Shown piece by piece: positions 30,657 to 41,031 of a stretch of 64,000 bases of DNA; position 1 is the first letter of the stretch, and each line of letters opens with the position of its first letter. Both the position numbers and the translations under genes were made by a program. The stretch is from contig NC_081337.1 in NCBI RefSeq assembly GCF_022539665.2, positions 1,294,239 through 1,358,238 on the forward strand. The letters are read 5' to 3'. Origin of the DNA: Daphnia carinata. Lineage: Eukaryota; Arthropoda; Branchiopoda; Diplostraca; Daphniidae. The notes below the pieces were generated by a model, which searched no databases, was not told the origin of the DNA, and worked only from the letters and a program-made list of their open reading frames with translations.

Positions 30657-31925
30657 CGGGAGTAAACTGAGACGGTAAATTGGTAAAGGGAATTTTTACT
30701 CCTACAGAAACCGATTCCAGAATCCATCTATCGGCTGTAAGGGATGGCCAAAAGGAAGCGAAATCTCGCACCTTCCCCTCAACAACGTTACCTGATATTG
30801 GCGGAGACACAGTAGTCGGAAAAATAAATACAACCGGAGAAACTAACCTGGAACTGCGGTTGTACGAGCCGCGTTTCGAGCCTCGTTTGTTGAAGTTGCC
30901 CTGTAAGTTAAACCCGGATCCTGATCTCCATCTCTTCGAGCTACGTTTGCTACTGCTGATTCTGCTAGGCCTATAGGACGAAGCGAGATTCGACCGCCTT
31001 CCTCCAGGTTGACCTAAAGATTTCAGTTTTTGGTCATCCGACGCATCTCTAACCATACTCCTGAGAAAAGTACGGCCGAAAAGAAGTGCACATTCTTTGG
31101 TCTAAATCGACTCGATTCGGATAGCAAGGATTCGAAACGAGGGTCCATCTGGCGCAGCATATTTTCTCTCCTCTGGGCCGTGATACTGTGGAAGGCATGG
31201 CCCCATGACTGCAGGGCTGACTCGGCCGCGTTGACAAGAAGCGGGTCGATACCAGCTGCATTGGAAGTGGCGCTTTCACACAAGTACAGAAGTGATTTGG
31301 CAATTTCTAAAATCTTAAACTGAGAGACCACGAGGGCCTTCTCTTTTACCTCCGCCTTGCTAGCTTCCCTTCCTCTTACCTCCTTGAGTCTACGTGCCAT
31401 AGAAGGGTCCAGCTTCGGGACCTGTAAGTCGAAAGAACTTTTATCAATCCAGGGCACGAAATTCTCCCGTAGTTGCCTGAACTACGCCGGTTTCAGAATA
31501 GAAGTCATCCACAGCTTCGAAGCTCCTTTGAACGGGCCTTGTCGAGCTGAAAGCCCAGCGGGAGAAGGGGTTCTTGCTCCTGAGCAGGGTGAATGTTTCC
31601 GGCACTTCCGTCCTTTGTCACTTGATGATGGTTACGAGAGCGATCGACCGAGCGGCTGCTACTGCAGCCGTGATCTGATGAGCGACAGCCAGCTGAGATC
31701 TCTCGACCACGTACTGTACCATCGAGTGGCTACGCGAGCGACAGTGGCTCTCGCTTCGATCCCGGCGTTTCCCCCGACGGTCCAAGTCTCGTTCCACCTC
31801 CCTCTTTCCTTTCTCGGCCCGTGGGTAACCACACTAGCTGCGATGACGGTAGCTTGCTGCTCTTGAATCGGAATCGGATCTTGAAATACTTGACGAAATA
31901 CTAGACGAAGAAGACATGTTGTCAT
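30604..31925 (-). pseudogene. DIRS gag-like region
   Basis: Minus strand. It starts with a Ser/Arg-rich segment, then LDPSMARRLKEVRGREASKA and KALVVSQFKILEIAKSLLYL, SWGHAFHSITAQRRENML (about 31410-31110). A final Arg/Ser-rich basic part is followed by FASFWPSLTADRWILESVSV, which leads into RT in DIRS elements. Frames change near 31640, 31040 and 30640. Plus-strand frames over the same DNA are shadows. Confidence 0.65.
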
Positions 31926-32236
31926 TTGAAAAAGGTCTGAAGGGGCGCTAGTCCTAATGGCCTGAGGTGACTTCTTTTTTTTTTTGTACTTTGAAAAAAT
32001 CAGCTGGGTAATACAAGGTTAACACCTTATAGATCCATGTCAAGCCACTTGAACGACAATTGTTATTGTTTCTCTAATCACAAATGTGTTTACAATCAGG
32101 TGGGAACAAAAACAAAACAAAACACAGATTTGAGCATATTTGCAGTAGATTTCCTTTGATCTTTGTGGATGGGAAAGGCAAAGTTTTTGCTGCACGTTCT
32201 GATGAAGTAGTCTAAATACAATACAAATTTATTCCA

Positions 32237-33248
32237 TCATATTGCATTAAGAAGTACCGGTCCCAATTTTAAATCGGCGTCACCCTCCTTTTGCAGGTAG
32301 AGATGTTCTGATCCGTTATTTACAAAAACTTCTTGATGGACTTCAGCAATCATTGATAACGAAAATACACCCTATAATAAAAAAAAAATTAAAATTATTG
32401 TTAACCAATTTGAATTTGGCCAACACTACCCTTCTCAGCTTCCTGTTCTGCAACAACAAAAACTATGCCATGATTATCTTCTGTGATGCCAGGGACTCCT
32501 ACTAGATGACAATAAAATGTTAATTGGTATTCGTAACAATGTTATTTATAGAAACTTACCTTACCTTGATCTATATTTTTTGCTACATCATCATCATTTT
32601 TCTCTAGGAAAGGAATGTGATTGGTGATAGTACCTGCTCGAATCTATTAGACATTTGAGAAGAAAAATTATTACGCTCACTAGACAATATGCAATTGATA
32701 TTACCAATAATGGAGAGGTTAATAACATTAGATTTGTTCGAAGCTTAGTCCCAGTTATCATTTGAGTTTCCCAGAAAAGACAAATGATTGGTTAATTAGT
32801 TTAAAACTATTGTAACAGAGAAAATTTTGTTTATCTTACCCTATTTTACTGTTTCAGACTTATTCAACCTGGCTATGAGATTTTTCTGCAGGTGTTGTGT
32901 GATTTCGCAGTTTCCTACTTCAAAATTTAACTGGAAATTCTCATTAAAAATTAAGGCTTTAACGTCGTGCACTTTTGTATGGTAGCTACCATAGAAATTT
33001 TATTTAACGTTCACTTTCCCCCAGCCATTTGAAGACCATGCTTTCAAGTAGCACTCAGTCTTACTCCCTGTTTGTCATTTAGGCGACGGCAACACAAGCA
33101 TTTTTTTTTGTTGATCGTGATGTCTTTGAAATAGACGACCACTTTTAACTTATGTTCATTCGATTTTCAAAATAGACAACATTTTTCCATGCCTTTTGAA
33201 CAGTAATGGAATTTGTCATCAAACACTAGAATTTTTAAGCGTTGCCAC
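32237..33248 (-). pseudogene. Unidentified multi-exon gene with in-frame stops
   Basis: Minus strand. One frame runs from 33248 to about 32850 with only three in-frame stops (near 33170, 33075 and 33010), reading LKILVFDDKFHYCSKGMEKC, VVVYFKDITINKKK, CYLKAWSSNGWGKVNVK and VHDVKALIFNENFQLNFEVG. Short exons follow, with GT-AG boundaries: LRTNLMLLTSPLL (ending at a GTAATATC donor), AGTITNHIPFLEKNDDDVAK (donor GTAAGG), GVPGITEDNHGIVFVVAEQE (donor GTTAAC) and a last piece, MIAEVHQEVFVNNGSEHLYL, with a stop at 32237-32239. The first three short exons join in phase; the last needs one base, so another break is there. I know no family for it. Confidence 0.5.
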
Positions 33249-33636
33249 GTAATAATAACTACTCTATTACCAATAACTACAACATTTTCCCTTTTTTCAT
33301 CTGGTATTTGTACGTATTTATCTTAGATGAACATCTCTACAGCATATGGTAATAATCGGTAATCACTATGGTTATCATGTCTATAATATCATAATATTAT
33401 ATTGTTCCTGATGTCGTTGTATATTATTATTTGCCTTGCAGGATAATTAAATTTTTTAAGCACTTAAACCAATTTTTGTTGCCTTCAAAAGCAGCATGTA
33501 GTGCTTAAAAAGATTTTTCCATACTTTAAATAGACGGAAAACGTACAAAATTTGGTTTCAGTAGGGCAGACCAAATTTTAAGTATATGTATTTCGAAGTG
33601 TCATATTGAAATATTTTGTTTGTTTTTTTTCAATAG
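33249..33636. other. Interval without assigned gene
   Basis: On the minus strand a short coding-like piece, VQIPDEKRENVVVI, near 33305-33265 sits before a GTAATAG donor and could be one more exon of the pseudogene at 32237-33248. On the plus strand the end of the interval is an intron with a T-rich tract before the exon at 33637. Confidence 0.35.
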
Positions 33637-33737
33637 CTTTTCCCTACTAAAAGACCCTTAATCAAGTATACGGTCACTGCTGTGTAGTTATCGCACGACA
33701 TCCCTTGCATGGAGATGCTCTTATATTTTGACATTTT
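33637..33737 (+). pseudogene. First half of an exon split by the Copia element
   Basis: After a TTTTTTCAATAG acceptor the frame reads LFPTKRPLIKYTVTAV, a TAG, and DIPCMEMLLYFDIF, where the Copia LTR begins. The same frame resumes directly after the Copia element (ICEKIRSYLSGSDKLAIL at about 43190) when one copy of the 5-bp duplication is removed. The reading frame on the two sides fits exactly. Confidence 0.55.
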
Positions 33738-34017
33738 TATTGGAAAGTATAATCAACCAAACCTAATATATTCTATTTTCTACACATAGGTGGCACTAGC
33801 TAAATGACCTAACCTGTAGGAAGTACGAGCAACTTGTCCTGTGTAATCAGCCTGCCACATATATGAAGCCAGCTTCTATCGTCTGCTTATCTCACCGATC
33901 TCACTCACTTGTCTGACTGTCACATGTGCTTTACACATTACTTTGTATATTAGATATGTGTAATATCTAATATTAAACAGTGTTGCCAATCAACTCAGTA
34001 TTCCTTTTATTCCAACA
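33738..34017 (+). repeat. 5' LTR of outer Copia
   Basis: 280 bp, with TATTGGA...CCAACA ends. It pairs with 42909-43184. Confidence 0.88.
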
Positions 34018-34030
34018 GGTTATGGGCCCA
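34018..34030 (+). other. Primer-binding site of outer Copia
   Basis: GGTTATGGGCCCA directly follows the 5' LTR. It is the complement of the anticodon region of initiator tRNA-Met, the half-tRNA primer used by copia-type elements. Confidence 0.75.
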
Positions 34031-34670
34031 ACTTCACGCTAAGTATTCCTCATTAACACATTTACTTTCTTAATATGGCAAACGAGAATAATGTCTCAAG
34101 AGATACTGGTCACCTTCCAAAATCTGATTGATTCAATTTTCACACATGTAAGTTTGGGCTAACGTTGTTGCTTCGCAACCAAAATTTACAGCACATTGTT
34201 CTGGATGTTGAAAAATTGCCAACTGAGGTAATGTACATGTACAAATATGCTATCAGTAGACTTAAATCAAAAGCTTGGGTAACGAACTGGGAAATGGAAT
34301 TTGGTTCCTAATCTTTGCAATATGGGTTGATGAGTAATTTAAACGTATCCAGCTCACCTAAACTGAAGCCAACAATGTAAACTATTTCACATTGTTTACT
34401 ATTTGATGAATTTATACCCAGTTTCATTACTTGCAAACTGAAGCTGACAATGTTAAGTATTCTACACTGGCTGTTGTCGATGAATTCTTTGTTTATCCAG
34501 TTTAATCACTTGTAAACTCATGCCAACAATGTAAATTATTTTCACATCTTTACATCTGTTGATGAACTTATAAGTCCAGTTTGAACCTTTTCTTATCCTT
34601 TTATAGCAACTGAAGCCAATAACATGAATTTCAACCTTCTCTTTTCACTCATATGTTGATGAGTTAACCG
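34031..34670 (+). other. Leader region of outer Copia
   Basis: Contains three related AT-rich segments with CAGTTT...CTTGCAAACTGAAGCC/ACAATGT...AAACTATTTCACATTGTT (34330-34640), i.e. an internal repeat of about 80 bp. It lies where the start of gag should be, which therefore looks damaged. Confidence 0.4.
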
Positions 34671-35532
34671 ATGTCTATCTATTTACCGGATAAAAAACAC
34701 TGGAAATGTCATAACCAACAGCAATTACATAAAACTTTGGCACCAACGAGATACGTTAGCAAGCACTACATTTATGCTATAACCACAGAAAAAATAAGGG
34801 AATATCTCATTAATTGTGAGGCATCAGCAGCCATGTGGACGAGATTATCTGCAAAATTTGTACATAGTTGTAACTGTTGCAAACAAAGGTCAACTATGGT
34901 CTCAATTTTACGAACATAAGTTCAACTAAGCCCAAGACATGCTTGCCAATATAACATCAGTTGAAAGTCTAACCAGACAGTTAAAAGATCTAGAAGAAAA
35001 CGTCTCGGAAGTACAAATCACAAACAAGATTGTGGGTATTCTACCATATCAATTCCAACACTTCAGAGTTCTGTGGGACACCTACAAGGAATCTGAGCAT
35101 ACTATGGATCTTCTCACACTCCGACTACTGACAGAAGAACGCAGAATAGATTGCGCTAAACAAGAAACCAATACTAGCAAACCTACTGAAGCTTTTATGG
35201 CCACTTATCAAAATCCAAGAGGAAACTTTCGCGGTAGATATCGTAACTCAAACAATAGATGGCAACCTCAAATGCAGAGAAACAACTGGAAAAAAAGACA
35301 GATTGTATTCTGCGATTTTTACAACAGCTCCACGCATTCCGCCGAAGAATGTAGAAACCATCAAAAAAAAAAACAAAGAACTGATCACCATACCAAAATA
35401 GGTACCCTAGCAAAAAGAAGTCGAGCATACCTTCACGATATCGGGAGATTCAAATTATACTACAGAGACAAGCGGATACTGGTACGCAGACTCAGGAGCT
35501 ACAGGCTACACGCCATATGTCGGGTGATGTAA
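34671..35532 (+). pseudogene. gag: Gag of outer Copia
   Basis: Two frames. 34671-34919 includes a Copia gag segment (EYLINCEASAAMWTRLSAKF). 34939-35532 reads SVESLTRQLKDLEENVSEVQ, GILPYQFQHFRVLWDT and a basic RNA-binding tail with a knuckle remnant, FCDFYNSSTHSAEECRNH. The second Cys of the knuckle is Tyr, which would destroy zinc binding. The protease follows: WYADSGAT near 35480, in a different frame from the gag end. Confidence 0.75.
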
Positions 35533-36716
35533 AGTTTTTCAGCCAACTTAAAGAAGTAAACAAAAACTGGGTTGTGAAAGGAGTTGGAGAAAAACGTTTC
35601 CAAGTACAGGGCATTGGAGAAGTGTTTGACAGCGCAGAAGTTAACGACAAATTCCTGACTGGAACACTGAAAGATGTACTATATGTACCAGATCTTGGTG
35701 TAAATCTTATCTCTATTGGGTCCGCGACGGAAAAAGACAAGGTACAAATTCTCTTCTTCGAAAACGAGGTATTCTTTTCGAAAAATGGACGACTATCGAT
35801 TAAAGGGAAGAATCGTGCAAACCGAATACAACAACTTAGCAATTAGGCAGACGGAGTCACTATCCACGAGGCACGAGCGACTTGGACATGTTGCCACTAA
35901 AACAATTCAGACCATGGCAAACAGAAACCAGGTGGATGGACTTCATCTGAACGATACATCCAGTATCTCACTGTGTAATGGCTGCATGTATGGCAAGATA
36001 CACAGAATATCCTTTCCAAAGGGAAGAAAACGAGCAAAGAGAGTTGACGAACTAATTCATGCGGATCTCTGTGACCCGATGCAAATTATGTCGCCAGGAG
36101 GAATGTGATATTTTCGGACATGCAAGAACGATGCATCCTGTTATACAGAATTGTACTTCTTGCGATCAAAAGACGAAGCTATATCAAAATTCAAGGGCTT
36201 GACTGCTTATCTACGAACAAGATTTAATCAAGGTGTTGAAATTTTTCACACTGATGGAGGAGGTGAATGGAGCAGTATTGACTTTCAACACTGGCTGCAT
36301 AATGAAGGAACGATTCATCAAATTGCAGCCCAATACACCTTACAGCAAAATGGGGTTGCGGAAAGATATAACCGTACTGTGATGGAATTCAGTCCCACTA
36401 TTCCTCTGGGCGGAAGCGATGCACCATGCCAACTATGCGTTAAACAGAACTCGTGATAAAGGGAAATGTGGTTACACTGTATGAGACATACTTTAATGTT
36501 AAACCTGACATTTCCAACCTTTTTATCTTTGGTTCAAAAGCCTACTTTCATGTCCCAAAAGAACTACGCCAAAAACTAGACTCGAAATGCAAAGTTGGAC
36601 TAGTTGTTGTTGTGTGTGACACTACTAAAGCCTACAGAATCTGGGACCCCAAAGATAAGAAGATCCAAATCAGCAGACAAGTTTGCATAGATGAGCTAAC
36701 CTTCCATCTCCAATGA
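35445..36716 (+). pseudogene. pol: Protease and integrase of outer Copia
   Basis: ADSGAT at about 35485 is the protease active site. After a frame change, MSGDVKFFSQLKEVNK and LKDVLYVPDLGVNLISIGSA lead to the integrase zinc domain (RHERLGHVATKTIQ, CNGCMYGK). The core has an Asp in HADLCDPM, a stop at 36106, a second Asp in FHTDGGGEW and the Glu in NGVAERYNRT. The C-terminal part has FIFGSKAYFHVPKELRQKLD. Frames shift at about 35800, 36110 and 36440. The element is interrupted downstream at 36849. Confidence 0.8.
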
Positions 36717-36848
36717 CAACTAACATAAGCTGATTTGAAAAATTCCAAGATGTTATACTACCGAAAGAAACCTTCCAACAGATGGATAACACTTACAAGA
36801 AAGACTTGGAATGACTCCAACTAATCTACGTCGGACTGAAAGGGATGT

Positions 36849-36997
36849 TGATGGAAAGGAAGCTTTGAGATGACTGACTTTATTGTCATTGTGTTGTTGT
36901 GTTTACAAGAAAAGTCAGATGACAGGTAGGGGTACATTTATGGCATGGTTCGCCACCTGTACTGGTGTACAGTAGCGCCACTTTGTATTTCTCAACA
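36849..36997 (-). repeat. 3' LTR of nested Copia
   Basis: 149 bp; same as 40902-41018 apart from an extra 32 bp (GACTTTATTGTCATTG and following). The adjacent run of Cs (36998-37008) is the polypurine tract on the minus strand. Confidence 0.85.
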
Positions 36998-37032
36998 CCC
37001 CCCCCCCTCAAAGTGAGGCTAAGATTTCCACT

Positions 37033-38599
37033 TTACCATATCCAAACCAAGTAATTTAGTGCAGACATTGTGCTTTGTTCCAAAAAGGGCTTTGGTGAGA
37101 ATGTCAGCTGCCATTTTTTCTGTAGGGGTGTATTTTGGCTGGATCTTGTTGTGTTCCTATGCTTCACGGATGAAATGGTGCCTGGTGTCGATGTGCTTCG
37201 GTTATGGTTGTCTTGAAGACTTCGATGGGGGCCGTTTTCAATCCGAGCTCTTTGAAGACGTTTTGCAGATAGATTGCCTGCTCGTTCCGTCGGCCATGTA
37301 CTCAGCTGCAGTGCTGGACAGGGCCACGGTTCTTTGTTTCCTCGATTCCCAGCTGATGGCCGCACCAGATAAGATGAATGCGTAACCGGTGTAAGATCGT
37401 CGGTCATCGATGCATCCTGCCCAATCGGCGTCGATGTAGCCGCACAGGGTATTGCCTGAATGTGAGACCGTAGGAGGATGTTCCCTTGAGGTAACTCAGT
37501 ATGCGTTTGGCAGCGTTCCAGTGTTCCTGTCCGAAGTTGGTGTTGAATTGGCTAAGCGCGATTACGGCATAAGCGATGTTTGGTCTTGTAGAGACCGCCA
37601 AGTACATCAACGACCCGATCAGGTTCTGGTAGGGGTAGTCAACCGCTACGACGTCTGGTACGCTCGTCCTTTTCAGCTTTGAATAGCCATCCATTGGGGT
37701 GTTCACTGGGTTGCAATCGTCCATATTAAACCGGGAGAGAATGTCCATGACGTATCTCCTTTGATGCATCACGATGGATCCATCCAGGCTTTGTTTGAAT
37801 TCAATCCTGAGATAGAAACTGATAGGCCCCATGTCTTTCATGCTGAAGACGCTCATTAGGGTCTTCTTGAGGCTCTGCAGATCGCGCTCGTCGTTGGATG
37901 CTGCGAAGATGTCGTCGACATATACGATCACCATCACGGTGATCCCACTATTGGATCGGAAGTAGAAACACGGGTCAGACTGGTTTTGCGCCAGGCATAA
38001 GTTTCTCAGTTCAGCATCTAATTTTCTGAGCCACTGACGTCCGGCTTGGCGGAGCCCATATATGGCTTTCAAGACGCGGCACGCCTTCCTACCGCCGCTT
38101 CGGATGGTGCTCAGCCACCGTTGAGCCGTATCTACTTGAGTTTGGCTAACGTTTTTGACGTCACCGCTCACTATCGCGTTCAGTGCTCCTTCTATGCCTT
38201 CGGGAAATCCAGGTAGAGCTCTTCCTCGATGTTACCGTTTAGGTAGGCTGTGACAACGTCCATCTGGTGGACGTTCAACTGTAGTTTTGCGGACAATGCC
38301 ATTAATAGGCGAATTGAGGTAGCTCTCGCTACAGGCGCAAATGTGTCGATGAAGTCTGTGCCAGGTCACGGAGCGTAACCCTTTGCGACCAGTCTAGCTT
38401 TCTTCCGTTCGACCTCGCCGTGTCGGTTTAGTTTAGTTTTCAACACGAAACGTGTCCCTATCGGCTTGCGATTCGGAGGGAGGTTCACGACGTCCCATGT
38501 TTGATTGGAGAGGTGCGCCAAATATTCGTCCATGATGGCGACTCTCCAACTATCCGCTTGGTTGCTTCGCAGTGCTTCCTGGAGGCTCTGGGGATCCAA
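37033..38599 (-). pseudogene. pol: RT and RNase H of nested Copia
   Basis: Minus strand. RT begins LHEALRS-type sequence (SLQEALRSNQADSWRVAIMD), then WDVVNLPPNRKPIGTRFVLK, KKARLVAKGYAP, a stop, VHQMDVVTAYLNGN and LYLDFPEG. After a shift: KAIYGLRQAGRQWLRKLDAE and the intact catalytic VIVYVDDIFAAS, then YVMDILSRFNMDDC and MYLAVSTRPNIAYAVIALSQ. RNase H continues to about 37030 in changing frames with a DADWAG-type motif near 37425. It is among the best preserved RTs here. Confidence 0.85.
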
Positions 38600-38744
38600 G
38601 GAATCCGCTAAATTTGCTGCATGTTCCCCTTCAATTACGTCAGGTCCATAAGGACGGTGGGTTGCGCATCCTTTAGATGGAACTGCTTCTTGGGGCGTCC
38701 CGGTCTACCTGTTTTGAATAATTTGGGTCTTCCGGGTCCTCTCC

Positions 38745-39590
38745 TCAAGTTTGACGCGTCGATGTCGGGTTCGCTATCCCCTTGGACGGTGAGACGGTGA
38801 TCGCCTCTTCTACGGTTGGAGGTTCCTCGTCGAAGCCCTCCCCTTGCTGGAAGACTTCCCACTCGCTGACTTGCGAGTCACTTGAAAAAGGGTCATCTTG
38901 GCTTTTATCACTAGTGGAGAAAGCGTTCAAGAACTTGACGTCTCGACTTTTGATTATTTTTCCTTCCGATGTTGACCACAGGCGATAGGCCTTTGAGTCG
39001 TCGCAATATCCGACCAGGAAACATTCCTTCGATCGGCTTTCAAACTTGTCCCTCTTCGTATCCTTGTTGAGAGCAAGGTCTTTCATTCCGAAGGGCCTGC
39101 AGTGGATGAGGTTGGGACTTCTACCCGTCCATAGTTTAAAGGGGCTATCTCAATTAACGGCGCGTGAGGGGCATCGATTTCGCAGATAGTTTGCAGTATT
39201 CACAGCCTCTGCCCAGAAGCTCCGTGGAAGCTTAGACTGCAACATTAGGCATCGCGCGGTTTCGATTAGAGTCCTGTTCTTCTTTTCAGACACGCCGTTC
39301 TGTTCAGGGGTATGAGGGACTGTCAAGCGCCGCTTAATGCCGCTCGATTCAAGGAACTCGTTGAATTCCTTCGTTAGGTACTCGGTACCGTTATCCGTTT
39401 GAAGGTACTTGATCCTTTGGCCCGTGATGTTTTCAGTCTGTGCCTTGACATTTTCTAAGCATCCAAGATTTCAGACCGCTTATGTAAGAAGTAGACTTCG
39501 CACCAACGTTCGCTTTAGGCTTGCTTCATTTAAGTGGTCAAGTCTTTCGTGCCACTTCGTAATGTTGGAGTTTTTGCTGGTTTCCGCGAT
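38745..39590 (-). pseudogene. pol: Integrase of nested Copia
   Basis: Minus strand. The core reads IKYLQTDNGTEYLTKEF (second Asp) and PEQNGVSEKKNRTLIETARC (Glu), then FWAEAVNTANYLRNRCP. A TGA near 39150 interrupts, and SPNLIHCRPFG is followed by RSKECFLVGYCDDSKAYRLW. The N-terminal zinc domain and first Asp fall in the less clear stretch 39470-39600, where frames change. An acidic linker to RT with GRPGRPKK follows at 38635-38860. Confidence 0.78.
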
Positions 39591-39599
39591 GTTAGTCCT

Positions 39600-40801
39600 T
39601 TAGGAAATTTCATGCACGAAATAGAGGTCTCCTTCTCTCAGGGCGACTGCCAGGATCTCACGGCTTGGGCTAAACACGTAAGCTGCGTCTCGACGGAAAA
39701 TTATTTCGTTACCCGTGTCGGTAATTTTAGCCACTGAAAGCAAATTGGTACGTAGATCAGGTATCAGTAATGCCTGGAGAAGGGTAGTCTCCCTTCCGTC
39801 ATTTCCGTCGTTCAGCTTCACTCGAAGATCTCCCATTCCTGTAATCGTCGACGCTTGGTTGCTTGCCAGGTTGAGCGATATTGAGACGGCTTCGATTTTT
39901 TCAAATTTTTCTTCTGTAGCCGACATGTGCGATGTGGCGCCACTGTCTAGGCACCATTTATTTCGGCTGGACTTGCTGTCCGTGCTGATGAAAGTGTACT
40001 CATCAGCGCGCGTAGTTTGGCGACCGTTAGCGTGGTGTGCAGCGCTCCCCACGGTCAGTGCGTTTGGTTTGGACGCGCGGCACACAGAGGCCTAATGGCC
40101 GACTTTTTGGCAACGATGACATTGGAGTCTTGATGGTAATCGCTTTTTCTCCATCCTTTTTTCTTTTGAGGGGAGCGGCCTTCTCGCAATAAGGGCGCCT
40201 TCAGAGCGGTCGGGGTTGTTGCTTTCGCGTGCCTCGGCTTCCTCGAGGACTTTCACTTTCAGAGCGTCCGGCATTGGGAGGTCATCACGTGACTCGATAG
40301 CACATCGAAAGTTTTCGAAGCTCGTCGGGAGGCTGTAAAGCAGCATGATTGCTAACAGGTCGCCGTTTATTTCGAGCTTCATTTCGCGAAGTTTGTCGAC
40401 CGCATCAAAAAACTGGTCGAGGTGCTGTCTGATGTCGTCGCCTTCTTTTAGTCGGGACAGGGTCAAACGTTTCAACAGCGTCGTTTTCTTTGCTGGGCCT
40501 TGTGACTGGTAGATAGAGGACTCCAGCTTCAACCACACCTCCCGTGACGTTTTGCACTCTTTTATCTGCTTTAATTCAGGGAGGGACACATCGACAAAAT
40601 TATGTCGGACTTCGCCTTTTGATCGTCAGATTCCCACTTTCTCACAGTGGCGGAGTTATCAGGTGAAGCAATAGGCTCCGGTTTTATGGCCGAGCCGCTT
40701 ACATATTGCCATCCGTCTGTTTTGATAAGCAACGCTTGCATTTGTACCTTCCACGTGTCGAAATTGTCTTTGCTAAGTGGCTCAATGTGGTATTTTGCCA
40801 T
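39600..40801 (-). pseudogene. gag-pr: Gag and protease of nested Copia
   Basis: Minus strand from ATG 40801 (MAKYHIEPLSKDNFDTWKVQ). After a shift near 40580 one frame runs SREVWLKLESSIYQSQGPAK, KTTLLKRLTLSRLKEGDDIR, LLYSLPTSFENFRCAIES and the zinc knuckle CHRCQKVGH-stop-ASVC (TAG at 40092-40094 replaces one residue). The protease has WCLDSGATSHM and LLIPDLRTNLLSVAKI. Apart from the shift and the TAG it is open. Confidence 0.85.
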
Positions 40802-40882
40802 TGTGACAGTGTAATTTCGCGCGCCCTATTAAACAGGAGACACAAAAGGGGGAAAACGAGACTCACACAATAGTAGCGTAGA

Positions 40883-40901
40883 CTGCTCTGGGCCCATAAC
40901 C
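40883..40901 (-). other. Primer-binding site of nested Copia
   Basis: On the minus strand GGTTATGGGCCCAGAGCAG follows the 5' LTR, matching the anticodon region of initiator tRNA-Met as in the outer Copia. Confidence 0.75.
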
Positions 40902-41018
40902 TGATGGAAAGGAAGCTTTGAGATGACAAGAAAAGTCAGATGATAGGTAGAGGTAAATTTATGGCATGGTTCGCCACCTGTACTGGTGTACAGTAGCGCC
41001 ACTTTGTATTTCTCAACA
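40902..41018 (-). repeat. 5' LTR of nested Copia
   Basis: 117 bp. It matches 36849-36997 except for the missing 32 bp. Confidence 0.85.
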
Positions 41019-41031
41019 GATATCCATCTAG

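Larger units (their letters stand above)
29615..32030 (-). mobile_element. DIRS-type tyrosine-recombinase retrotransposon, internally deleted
   Basis: Minus strand, running from about 32030 to about 29615. The order is gag, RT start, (deletion), a short post-RNase-H piece, tyrosine recombinase. No LTRs, integrase or DDE motifs are present, as expected for DIRS. The left end breaks into the BEL RT and the exact junction is ambiguous because both sides read smoothly over about 15 bp. The right edge lies somewhere in the T-rich stretch at 31930-32040. I did not find the split or inverted terminal repeats that an intact element would have. Confidence 0.75.
36849..41018 (-). mobile_element. Nested Copia element inside the outer Copia
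   Basis: LTRs at 36849-36997 and 40902-41018 are alike except for a 32-bp insertion/deletion near their starts. On the plus strand they run TGATGG...CTCAACA. Flanking 5-mers are GATGT (left) and GATAT (right), a duplication with one change. The primer site lies inside the right LTR and a G-rich tract inside the left one, so the element is on the minus strand. At 4.2 kb it is near the usual Copia length, with gag, protease, integrase, RT and RNase H all present and only a few stops or shifts. Confidence 0.88.

Noticed and set aside
30680-31866. Several long plus-strand frames over the DIRS gag
   Set aside because: The minus strand carries recognisable DIRS gag and RT motifs; the plus frames are shadows.
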